Assembly (NCBI GenBank): GCA_024220525.1
Contig: JAMYWO010000018.1
Location: forward strand, 74,607 to 91,889
DNA from: Cochliopodium minus
Taxonomy: Eukaryota > Discosea > Himatismenida > Cochliopodiidae
Direction: 5' to 3'
Length of the DNA: 17,283 bases
Positions 9,593 through 17,283 of the stretch are shown piece after piece. The notes beneath the pieces were generated by a model, which was not told the origin of the DNA, did not search any database, and worked only from the letters and a program-made list of their open reading frames with translations. The stretch's first letter is position 1; every line of letters begins with the position of its first letter. Both the position numbers and the translations under genes were made by a program.

Positions 9593-12275
9593 ATGGAGAA
9601 TTGTGAAACGAAATATAAGGATATAGATTTGGGAAATGAAACATTATTTAAGAAAAATAAAATAGGATGGATAAGATTTTCATTCTTTGGTAAATCTCTC
9701 AATCAATAAAGGGCACATGAAATATTTGGAAATTATAAAAGTCCTTTATTAATAATTATGAACATAATTTAAAATTAAAAGATAATTTAATTGTTTGAAA
9801 TTCAATGATTTTAAAGTTTACTTTTGCATATGTGGAGGATCATGGGTATAAATTAAATTTTTTTAATTTTTATTTTTTATTTTTAATAAATTAAATCAAT
9901 TCAATTGGAAACAAAAAATAAATAGGGATCAGAACAATTAATGAATTGTTATCCAGCAATATGTTTTCTTGTGATTTTGATAACACCGATAATATGGAAC
10001 ATCCCAATAACATTCATCTCAGTAAAAAAATTTTTTTAGAAATAAAATAAAAATTTTTTGAAACAAAATAATAAAAATTTTGAATAAAAAAATCAAATTA
10101 TTTTATTTTAGACAGAACTTTCTTTGAGTATGCCTTCAAATGAAGGGATTTTTATTTGGACAGAAAAAGCATTTGGAAAAGCAGTTTCTTTTATGGTAGC
10201 AATATCTTATTGGCTTCATTACGTGTAACCAAAACTTTATTTTTTTTATTTTTATTTTTATTTTTATTTTTTATTTCAAAGAGTGAATGTTTCTGCTGCT
10301 TGTTCTCTTTTCACAAATTATTTTTCTTTAGATTCTTCTAAATTTTCTGAAATTCCAATTAAATATGGTAAAAATGATTTTTAGTTTTTTTAATCATTTT
10401 TAATTCTATTATTTTTAATTCCATTATTTTTAATTCCATTATTTTAAATTTTTATAATTATTTTTATTATTTTTAATATTTTGTTATTTATTTGAGGAAT
10501 ACTGGTGGTTGTGATAATCTTGATAGTTGTATTAAACTTGTTTGGAGTGAAGATAGTGGGTATCACAAGTATGATATTCGGACTCTTTGTTATTTCTGTT
10601 TTCATTCTGGTTTTCTTTTGGTAGTTTTCATTATTTTTTTATTTTTATTATTTTTTCTTAATTTATTTTTATTTATTTTTTATTTTTCTTTTTTTTATAT
10701 TAATAAAATTTTTTTTTAAAGGTCATTGGGAAAGGGATATGTACATGCAAAAGATTGGATAGTTTTTCCTCCTTCCCATTTTTTCAAAGACATAAATTCT
10801 TGGAAAAATTTGATAACTGTCATTAATTTATGTACTATCAATTTTTTAATCAATTTTAATTTTTTAAATTTTTTTTTTGAAAAAAAGCAATATGGAACAA
10901 CCTTAGTTATGATTCGTAAAAAAAATTAATCCTTCAACAATAATTTGATAATTTTATTGATCAAAAAAAAGAGTAGGTCTTATTTTTAAAATTTTTAATT
11001 AAAATTTTTTTTGTTTTAATTAAAATTTTTTAATTTTTTAATTTTTTAATTTTTTATTTTGATGATAGGATCTATGGTAGAGTAGTTAGAAGAACCTAAC
11101 AAAAATTTACTCAAAACAATGATAATCGCCAATTTTTTAGCAGTTTTTATAGTTTGACAATTTTTTTTTTATTAAAATATTTATTTCATTCAATTTAATT
11201 AGTATTCCATAACGATGATGACTTATTTGGGTGTAAACAAAGATTATACTTCATGGTAAAATTTTTAGAGATGTTCAAAATTTTACAACAGTTTAAAATT
11301 TGTTAGTCATAAATTAATATCCGCTAACAAAGTTGTAAATTTTGGACATGTCTATAAAATTTTTTTTTTTTTTTTTCTCAAAAAAAATTTTCCATTCTTT
11401 TTTTCTTAGGGTTAGCGGAGATTTTATTGTAAAAAAATTTTTTTTTTTTTAGTATTTTTATTTAAATTATATTTATAAAGGTTTTTACGGGACAAATAGG
11501 AGGATTTGGGTTAAAACTTATTTTTATCATTAGTTATTTTGTTGCTAGCATTGTAGGGTGGTCCTCAAGTAAATCATTTTCCTTTTTATTGAATTATTTT
11601 CTTTTATATTTATATAATCTTTTATTTTTTTTTATTTTTATTAATTTTTTATATTTGAAAAAAGTTCTTGTGCCAGTTTCCATGCAACTTTTTTACTTAG
11701 GAACACATAAATACATCAACCTTAAAATTCTATCATACATTCAACCCTCTTATTTAGTCCCGTGGGTTAAAAAATTTTCATTTTTTTATTTTTAAATATT
11801 TTTTCATTTTCCATAACAGGGATCAGTTATAATAAATGGAATTTTGATTTTTCTTTTCGGTTTTTTACCTTTCAATATTTTGGTAAATGTTACAGCGGTA
11901 TTTTATTGTGCATGTATTATTATGATGTGTTTGAGTGTAATCATTTTGAGGTACCAAAATTTAATTTTAATTTTTATTTTAAGTTTTATTTTTATTTGAT
12001 TTTAAAAAAGATTTACAGAGGAAGGAAAAATTTTGAAAAGACCTTTTTTAGCTGCAAAAACTAATTGTGGAGTTATTTTAATGGCGGTTTTTCCAATTTC
12101 AATAAGTGGGTTTGTTTTGGTTGCTTCTTTTTTGAATGGATTCGTTCCCTTGGTTTCTGCATTCTCTTCTTTTTTCTTTTTCTTTCTTCTTTATTTATTT
12201 CTAAAGTGGAAAAGAAGAAAACAAAACAATAACAACGAAAAAGAAACTTTAATTCGAAATAAAACAATAAATTAG
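9593..12275 (+). CDS. APC-superfamily polyamine/amino-acid permease (PUT-like), 16 exons, one in-frame TAG
   Basis: Exons: 9593-9689, 9817-9845, 9926-10021, 10112-10224, 10282-10367, 10497-10620, 10722-10831, 10888-10915, 10972-10976, 11069-11151, 11203-11255, 11410-11428, 11481-11568, 11665-11765, 11820-11950 and 12011-12275. They sum to 1428 nt, exactly 475 codons plus stop, the usual APC permease length. Family features: the helix-1 motif GGSWGSE (39-45), P-I-I-W-N-I-P then TELSLSMPSNEGIFIW, WNNLSYDSVGSM, L-E-E-P-N-K, and the GQIGGFGLK loop, with about 12 hydrophobic segments and a basic, Asn-rich cytoplasmic tail. Homologues import polyamines or amino acids at the plasma membrane or an endomembrane; the substrate is not determined. 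Codon 235 is TAG where relatives have Glu. Apart from that codon the reading frame is intact throughout, so recent damage, sequence error or readthrough are all possible. Confidence 0.85.
10972..10976 (+). other. 5-nt microexon AGTAG of the permease
   Basis: Context is AAAAAAAAG | AGTAG | GTCTTA. The upstream exon ends GAT TC (phase 2) and the downstream exon needs two bases completed (GA TCT ATG). The 5 nt give TCA GTA GGA, that is Y-D-S-V-G-S-M, matching the conserved helix-6 end of the family. Direct joining reads to TAA within ten codons. Flanking introns are 56 and 92 nt. Confidence 0.8.
11083..11085 (+). other. In-frame TAG codon (codon 235) in the permease
   Basis: The exon reads GGA TCT ATG GTA GAG TAG TTA GAA GAA CCT AAC. 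In PUT-like relatives this position is Glu of the A-G-E-V-E-E-P motif, so TAG differs from GAG by one base. No intron of credible size can remove it. The protein frame continues correctly for 240 further codons. Confidence 0.75.
11258..11362 (+). repeat. Imperfect inverted repeat inside a permease intron
   Basis: The stretch around 11258-11289 (AAAATTTTTAGAGATGTTCA...) is largely complementary to 11330-11362 (...TGGACATGTCTATAAAATTT). An inner stem TTTGTTAG (11299-11306) / CTAACAAA (11324-11331) is perfect over 8 bp. The intron is 154 nt, long for this gene. It could be a MITE remnant or an intron structure; no target-site duplication was identified. Confidence 0.5.
11410..11428 (+). other. 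19-nt exon of the permease
   Basis: Context is TTTTTCTTAG | G GTT AGC GGA GAT TTT ATT | GTAAAA. The upstream exon ends TG and the downstream exon opens GTT TTT ACG in phase 0; skipping the 19 nt puts the frame into TAG. Included, it reads S-W-V-S-G-D-F-I-V-F-T-G-Q-I-G-G-F, which fits the family's W-x-D/S-G-x-F...IGG region. Confidence 0.85.
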
Positions 12276-12345
12276 AGTATTTTTATAAGAATAATGTTAA
12301 TAATTTTTTTTTTTTAAAATTTTTTTAATTGATTTTCAAATTTCT
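12276..12345. terminator. Convergent 3' spacer between the permease and the FMN oxidase
   Basis: Seventy A/T-rich nucleotides separate the permease TAG (12273-12275) and the oxidase TAA (12348-12346). Both 3' ends and polyadenylation signals must lie here or overlap the neighbouring gene. AT-rich composition prevents picking a specific signal. Confidence 0.4.
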
Positions 12346-14589
12346 TTATAAACAACTCTCTAATTTATTTTGGATGAGTTCACTAGTAATGTCTGAAACG
12401 TTTGAACAACCACTCAAAACCATAGCTCTTCTAAGCTCTTCTTTTAAAATTTTCAAAACATTCGTAACACCATCATATCCAGAATGACATCTGTTTAAAT
12501 AAAAAAATATTTTTAAAAAACCAAAAGAATAATTTTAAAAATAAAAATAAAAATGAAAATTCCTACAGTCCATATAAAACAGGTCTTCCTATCAAAACTG
12601 CATCTGCTCCTAGTGCTAGGCATTTTAATATATCAGTCCCTCTTCTAACACCTCCGTCAATCAAAACAGGAATTCTTTTATCCACCACTTTCACAATATC
12701 TTTAACAAAAAAATAAATAAATAAAAAAATAAATTTAAAATTTAATTAAAATAAAATAAATTTAAAATTTAAATTAAATTAAAATAAAATTTAAATTAAA
12801 ATAAAATTAAAATTATTATAGACCAGGTAAAGCATTAATGGAACTTATTGAGTAATCAAGCTGTCTCCCACCATGATTTGAAACAATTATTCCGTCTACT
12901 CCTGACTCCACAGCAATGGAAGCATCTTTAGGGGACAAAATTCCTAAAATGAAAATGAACAAAATTTATTTTTATACTTTCAAATTATAATTAAATTAAA
13001 AAAAACTAATTAAAAAATTTAAAAATTAAAAATTTAAAAAAATTTTAAAATTTTGAATTAAAAAATAAAAAAATAAATTATAAAATCAAAAAAATAAAAA
13101 AATAAGAAACCTTTGATGAGAATAGGAAGGGATGTTATTGTTTTAAGCCATTTAATATCATTCCAAGTGAGAGAGTCAGAAAACTGGTTATTAACAAAAA
13201 CAGTGAGAGCACTCTTCTTCTTCTTCTGATTCTTTTGTATGTTTTGGTCAACATTATCAACATTTTCGTTCAAATTACTTTTTTCTGACATGTATTTCTC
13301 TATTATTTTCAATTTTAAATCAGAAGGCAATTTGAATCCGTTTTTTTCATCAGATATTCTCTTTCCCAAAATAGGACAGTCAACTAAAAAAATATTTATT
13401 TTTTATTTTTATTTTTTAATTATTATTTTATTTTATTTTTTATTTTTATTTTTATTTTTATTTTTATTTTTATTTTTTAATTATTATTTTATTTTATTTT
13501 TTATTTTTATTTTTATTTTATTTTTATTTTTATTTTTATTTTTATTTTTTAATTTACATATTTCATTAAACTGTTTTTTGAAAATTTTTATTTTTTTTAT
13601 TTTTTATTTTTATTTTAAAATATTTTTTAATTACTTATTTCATGTTATTTGAAAAATTTTAGAAAAAATAATTAATTTTTTAAAAACTTTTTTTTATACC
13701 TGTTCTAAATTTTTATTTTAAAAAAAATTTTTTAAATTTTTTTTTTTATATTATTTAATTCTAACAGAACAAGTGCTTTAAATCCATTTTTCTCGGCATT
13801 TTTGACCATATCAACAGTAAACTCCCTGATATGAAATAATTATTGAAAAATAAATATAAATTTTTTTTAAAAAAAAAAAAGAAATAAAAATTTAAAAGAA
13901 AAACACCAAAAAAATTACCTGTTCTTTAAAATATAAAGTTGAAAGAAATGTATTCCTCCTATTTTAGAAATCTCTTCTATAGAAGAAGTGGCCATTGTAG
14001 ACAAACAAAAAATGGTATTCACTTTTTTTTTTAAATCAAATATAAAAATAAAATGAGTTAAAAATAAATAAAATAAATAAAAATAAATAAAAATAAATAA
14101 AATAAATAAAAATAAATAAAAATAAATATTATCTTTAAATTGATAAAATTAGTTTTGTTTTTTAAAATAAATTTTATGACTTTTCTTTGCTGCTTTTGCT
14201 GACGAAATTTCTCCTTCACTATTTGCCAATTTTTGCATTGATGATGGTGCTACGATCAATGGAAAATCTAAATCAAATCCTAGAAGTTTTTTTTTCATGT
14301 TTATCTCACTCACATCCTTTAATACTCTTTTTTTTTTTTCCCAAATTAAAATTTTTTATTTTTTTTTATTGAAAGGCAAAATGTATACCGTGGAATGATT
14401 TTTATTTTGGAGAAATCATTTATATTATCCTCCAATGTTGTTTGATCTTCTGATCCACTCGCATAAACTAAAATATTTTGAAAAAATAAATATTGATTTT
14501 TTTTTTTTGATCAATTTACAATCATATATCATTTTGGATACATTCTCTTTGCACCATTCTTCATATTCTTTAATCGTCAAAAAATTCAC
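12346..14589 (-). CDS. FMN-dependent 2-hydroxy-acid oxidase (glycolate/lactate oxidase family)
   Basis: Ten exons: 14589-14520, 14467-14389, 14326-14181, 14021-13919, 13825-13766, 13704-13700, 13383-13111, 12943-12824, 12699-12567 and 12490-12346 (1134 nt, 377 residues). The enzyme oxidises a 2-hydroxy acid (glycolate, lactate or similar) to the 2-oxo acid with FMN. All expected active-site residues are visible: Tyr25 (FYASGSEDQ), Tyr128 (FFQLY), Asp156 and Arg163 ([10 protein letters not shown]), Lys245 (ILIKG), and His269 and Arg272 (SNHGGRQLD). The FMN phosphate loop is [10 protein letters not shown]...[10 protein letters not shown]. Loop 4 carries an Asn/Lys/Gln-rich insert (around [10 protein letters not shown]) absent from plant enzymes. 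The C-terminus SCL resembles a weak peroxisomal PTS1 signal. No ATG precedes the frame; it is taken from GTG at 14589. Oxidase versus dehydrogenase cannot be decided. Confidence 0.9.
13390..13556. repeat. Duplicated ATTTTT microsatellite block in an oxidase intron
   Basis: Runs of ATTTTT units are interrupted twice by the same phrase (TTTTTTAATTATTATTTTA...), at about 13414 and 13483. The block therefore looks like a tandem duplication of roughly 70 bp. It lies in the 316-nt intron downstream of the 5-nt microexon and largely accounts for its size. Confidence 0.65.
13700..13704 (-). other. 5-nt microexon AACAG of the FMN oxidase
   Basis: Minus-strand context is AAATTTAG | AACAG | GTATAAA. 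The upstream exon ends GTT CT (phase 2) and the downstream exon opens TT GAC TGT. Direct joining stays in frame but gives A-L-V-L-D-C-P, deleting two residues of the active-site strand. With the 5 nt the reading is L-T-V-D-C-P, exactly the family's LTVD, and it places Asp156 at nearly the same number as in spinach glycolate oxidase. Flanking introns are 61 and 316 nt. Confidence 0.88.
14045..14130. repeat. AAAATAAAT tandem repeat in an oxidase intron
   Basis: Alternating AAAATAAAT and AAATAAAT units on the plus strand fill much of the 159-nt intron between the third and fourth oxidase exons. It is simple-sequence DNA with no coding content. Confidence 0.7.
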
Positions 14590-14869
14590 AAAAGAGAAAC
14601 AATTTTTTTTTATTTAATTATTTATTTTAATTATTTATTTTTTTAAAATAAATAAGATTGAAATTGAAAGAATCCGAAAAAGAATTGATTTGAAGAATTT
14701 GTTTTTTGCAAACAATTAAAAAATTGAAGATCAAATGAAGATAAAAAGAATGTAAAAAAATTAAAAAGTTTCTTTTAAAATTTAAATAATATTTAAAAAA
14801 AAAAAAAATAAAATAAAAAAAAGAGTTTCTTAAATAAAATAAAAGTTTATTAAATAAAATGAAAATGTT
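14590..14869. other. Intergenic spacer upstream of the oxidase, downstream of the Sel1-MYND gene
   Basis: About 280 A/T-rich nucleotides lie between two minus-strand genes. They must hold the 3' end of the Sel1-MYND gene and the promoter of the oxidase. On the minus strand no AG dinucleotide occurs between the oxidase GTG and about 14773, so no nearby acceptor can supply an upstream start exon. Nothing else is recognised. Confidence 0.6.
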
Positions 14870-16459
14870 TTATTTGTTGCAAACAAGTTTATGTTCGGTC
14901 CAATGCTTGACTTGGCAATCACGAGAACAATACATGACTTTTTTGCATCTCGCACAAAACTTGAGTTGATCGGAACTTTTTTTACAATTCAAACATAGGT
15001 TGATGGAATCCATTACGTAAGTCTTTATCTTTTTAAGCTCCTCGTTGTGAAGTTTGGATCCTTCTTCCATAAGCTCTTTGGAGAGTTTGGTGTTTGGATC
15101 GTCGATGAATTTCAAGATTTCCTTGGCGATTTCGAATCCTGAGTCGGCCGAGATTTTATAGTAGTGCTTTGATTTCAATAAGTCTTCGTTGGTTCCTAAA
15201 AAAATAGTATTTAAAATTAAAAATAATGAAAAAAAAAATTATAAAAATTTAAATATTTTGAAATTTAAAAATTAAAATTAATAAAAAGTAATTTTAAAAA
15301 TTCGAATATTTAATTGAAAATGTCCTATCAGGAATAGGATGAAAGCAGTTGAAAGCTGTAAAACAAACCGTTTTTTAATTTTGTTTCCAAAAAAGGAATT
15401 AGCAAAAGAGAAAATATATAATTAAACCATTTTTTCAATGAAAAAAAAAATGTTTAGTAAATGTTTTGAACAATATTAAAAAAAATTAAAAATTGAATTT
15501 TCTAAATAAAAAATAAGCAATAATTTTAAAAAGAAAAAAAAGTTCAAAAAAAATAATTTTTAAAGTGAACTAAATGAAAAGTATTAAAATAAATTTTTTC
15601 AAAACCAAAAAAATTGAATTAATTAACATAATAAAATAAATTTTGTTTTTTTTTTACTGTTTTCTTTGGTGTAGTAAAGTTGTCCAAGGAAGTAACAAGA
15701 ATGTATTTGAAATTTTCCTTCTAATTGAGATGCAACTAAAAAAAACTGAAGTGCCTTTTTGTGGTCGATGTAACCCTCTTGCTCCATGTAAATCTTCCCG
15801 AAAAGGAAATAAACTTCTCCCAAATAATAAGAATTAACGAATTCTTTTTCATTTTTGAGAGCATCTTCCAAATATTCGATTGCTAAAAAAATAAATTTTT
15901 TTAATATATAATTTTTATTTTTTTATTTTTTTATTTTTTGAAAATTTGCGCCAAAATATAGTATAAGTGAAGAAATTAACATACCTTTGATGGTGCTTTC
16001 TTTATTATCCAACAATAGATGATATTTGGCAAGTTCAACATTTGCATCATATACTTTATTATTGCTGGCATATACCAGCATCTCCAATCCCTTCTTCAGA
16101 TTTTTATCCTCCACAGATGAATAATCAGAAGTCTGCATGTAAATCAATCCCAAATGATATGCAGCATTGTATTTATAAAATGGTTCCTTCCCTTCATTAT
16201 ATACCTTCTTGAAATAAAATTTGGACAGCGGAAGATTATTTTCCATCGATTTGGCACAATGGAACATCGCATTCACGTTTCCCATCTTGGCTGCTTTTTC
16301 CATATATTCCATCGCTTTTTCCACATTGTGTTCATATCCATTTTTTCCAAGCAGATGATACATTCCAAGTACGTATAAATCTTCGGATTGTTGTTCTTCA
16401 TTTTTAACATTATTCTTATTATTATTTCCTCTCTGTTTTGTTTTTTTATTTTTTTTCAT
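14870..16459 (-). CDS. Sel1-repeat protein with C-terminal MYND zinc finger
   Basis: Three exons (16459-15985, 15882-15658, 15195-14870; 1026 nt, 341 residues) join in phase 1 and phase 1. The N-terminus is Lys/Asn-rich. It is followed by Sel1-like TPR-type repeats, for example DLYVLGMYHLLGKNG...KAMEYMEKAAKMGNVNAMFHCAK (about 27-70), AAYHLGLIYMQ, KALQFFLVASQLEG and YFLGQLYYTKEN. The last repeat runs across the second splice into LLKSKHYYKISADSGFEIAKE. Residues 301-339 form a complete MYND finger: Cys301, Cys304, Cys314, Cys317, Cys323, Cys327, His335 and Cys339, with YCSRDCQ and HW..H. Sel1 repeats scaffold protein complexes and MYND fingers bind proline-containing peptides, so an adaptor role is likely. 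No enzyme domain is seen. The stop is TAA. Confidence 0.88.
15196..15657 (-). other. 462-nt intron of the Sel1-MYND gene with a GC-containing hairpin
   Basis: This intron is several times longer than most introns here. Its middle (about 15320-15420) is less A/T-biased. It holds a perfect 6-bp stem TCCTAT (15323-15328) / ATAGGA (15334-15339) with a 5-nt loop, and a direct repeat GAAAGC (15341, 15351). It could host a small RNA, but snoRNA box pairs are not convincing. Confidence 0.4.
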
Positions 16460-16717
16460 TTTTTTTTATTTATTTTTAATTTATTAAATAAAAAAACTGA
16501 ATTAACTTCCTTTTAAATCCTTTCAACTCTTTAAAATTAGTTTCTTTTACATTGAGTAAGTGAATAATTTTTTTTTATTTCTTTAAATTTTTCTTTCTAA
16601 TCTTTCAATTCCATTTAATTTTTGGTTTCATTGCAATGATTAGATTATTTAATTATTTAATTATTTAAAATCTTTTTTAAATCAATTTTTTTAATTTTTT
16701 TAAAGTTTTCCAAAAAA
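16460..16717. other. Intergenic spacer between the Sel1-MYND gene and the cyclic-nucleotide-binding gene
   Basis: About 258 A/T-rich nucleotides lie between the TAA at 16718 and the ATG at 16459, both minus strand. They should hold the promoter of the Sel1-MYND gene and the 3' end of the other. It includes TTATTTAA repeats at 16648-16668. No gene is seen. Confidence 0.6.
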
Positions 16718-17184
16718 TTAAATGAAATTTTCAGAGATGAAAAACCTTAATCTTTCAAAGATCTTTTCCGACAAAAAGAAAAAGAAGTGAGAAGAAAGGG
16801 AAGGGCAGCGAACAAAGAGGATGTCAAGATCTCTCTTTGTGAAATAAAGGATTTGAGTGTCAGAAGCAGCAATCATCTCTGTATGTGATTTTTTGTCATT
16901 CATAAAGGAAATTTCACCAAAAAAACTTCCCTCTTTCAATTTATATAGATTAACCTTACAAAAAAAAATTTAAAAAAAACAAAAAAAAAATTTTAAAAAT
17001 ATTAAAAAAAATGTTAAAAAAATAAAAATAAAAAAAATTTTAATCATTTTTTTACTTTATCTTTGGAGTATACGTCACATTCTCCGAATAATATTTGACA
17101 AAGTACGTTTGAATGGTTAAGATCAATAACTTGTCCACTTTTAAATTTTTTGGTTCGAGAAAAATTCATCAAGGTTTTCCATTC
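16718..17184 (-). CDS. Cyclic-nucleotide-binding-domain protein, C-terminal end (5' part outside window)
   Basis: Exons 17184-17056 and 16954-16718 join in phase 0. Earlier exons would lie beyond the right edge; the ATGATAT start of the minus strand at 17283 may be the end of one. The fold is recognisable: W-K-T-L, F-K-S-G-Q-V-I, Q-I-L-F-G-E-C-D-V-Y, then Y-K-L-K-E-G-S-F-F-G-E-I-S-F-M and A-A-S-D-T-Q-I-L-Y-F-T-K-R-D-L. This is the cAMP/cGMP-binding beta barrel with its phosphate-binding cassette. The cassette has FGE, but the usual Arg (R-T/S-A) is replaced by His (H-T-E), so nucleotide binding may be lost or altered. The protein ends shortly after the barrel at TAA. The upstream partner domain is unknown. 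Confidence 0.8.
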
Positions 17185-17283
17185 CTTTCAAAATAAAAAT
17201 GTAAATAACAGTACAAGGAGAGGTAAAATAAAAATAAAAACAAAAATAAATTAATCATATTTCAGATATCCATTACATATCAT
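17185..17283 (-). other. Probable intron of the cyclic-nucleotide-binding gene at the window edge
   Basis: The stretch before acceptor AAAG (AG 17186-17185) is intron-like and T-rich on the minus strand. A donor GTAATG after ATGATAT (around 17277) is possible, which would place the end of an upstream exon at the very edge. Too little is visible to be sure. Confidence 0.35.

Noticed and set aside
10225-10281. Alternative donor GTGTAA at 10223 in the permease
   Set aside because: It leaves phase 0, which does not fit either acceptor downstream. Using GTAACC at 10225 gives H-Y-V-V-N-V-S-A-A-C in frame.
11077-11085. GTAGAGTAG as a 9-nt intron that would remove the permease TAG
   Set aside because: It starts with GT and ends with AG and is frame-neutral, but no spliceosomal intron is known this small and the shortest here is 51 nt. 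It would also delete conserved residues.
13239-13652. Plus-strand frame of 137 codons rich in Phe/Leu/Ile
   Set aside because: It is mostly translation of the ATTTTT microsatellite in an oxidase intron and has no protein-like composition.
1-17283. Bacterial-type features (operons, ribosome binding sites, CRISPR, IS elements) and tRNA/rRNA genes
   Set aside because: The dense GT-AG introns and eukaryotic protein families show nuclear eukaryotic DNA. No cloverleaf, rRNA core or spaced repeat array was seen.

Overview
The window is nuclear DNA from an AT-rich, intron-dense unicellular eukaryote. Introns and spacers are almost pure A/T, exons are less so, and nearly every gene is split by GT-AG introns of about 51-170 nt. 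The gene set (a giant DUF3638-type protein, an SLC38A9-like transporter, a mitochondrial carrier, a PUT-like permease, an FMN hydroxy-acid oxidase, a Sel1/MYND protein and a cyclic-nucleotide-binding protein) would suit a free-living amoeba-like protist. The sequence alone does not fix the lineage. No rRNA, tRNA, CRISPR or transposon genes were recognised.

Layout. 111-6396 (-): the first ~1798 codons, in eight exons, of a giant protein that continues past the left edge. 6397-6723: divergent promoter region. 6724-7874 (+): 5' part of an SLC38A9-like lysosomal amino-acid transporter/sensor. 7875-8032: low-complexity filler where this gene and the next both stop early. 8033-9477 (-): a mitochondrial carrier with two of its three repeats. 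9478-9592: a 115-nt divergent spacer. 9593-12275 (+): an APC-superfamily polyamine/amino-acid permease in 16 exons. 12346-14589 (-): an FMN-dependent 2-hydroxy-acid oxidase in 10 exons, converging on the permease. 14870-16459 (-): a Sel1-repeat protein ending in a MYND zinc finger. 16718-17184 (-): the C-terminal end of a cyclic-nucleotide-binding protein entering from the right edge.

Main observation. When the genes are joined exon by exon with phase tracking, four need an internal exon of only 5 or 8 nt to stay in frame: 8 nt in the giant gene, and 5 nt each in the carrier, the permease and the oxidase. Three of these restore family-conserved residues: carrier PLDTIK, permease YDS-V-GS, oxidase LTVD. 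The carrier also appears to begin with a 4-nt exon that splits the coding sequence just after ATG. Together they point to a lineage rich in ultrashort microexons, which ordinary gene prediction would report as frameshifted genes.

Other points. The SLC38A9-like gene and the carrier face each other and each lacks its 3' third, which suggests a rearrangement or assembly join near the single N. The permease has one in-frame TAG at a position normally Glu. The SLC38A9-like N-terminus keeps the YYxxLT and P-x-H-V-x-P elements that in the human protein contact Rag-Ragulator. No operon-like organisation is expected or seen. Functionally the genes touch amino-acid sensing and transport, peroxisomal or mitochondrial metabolism and signalling, but nothing in the sequence shows that they act together.
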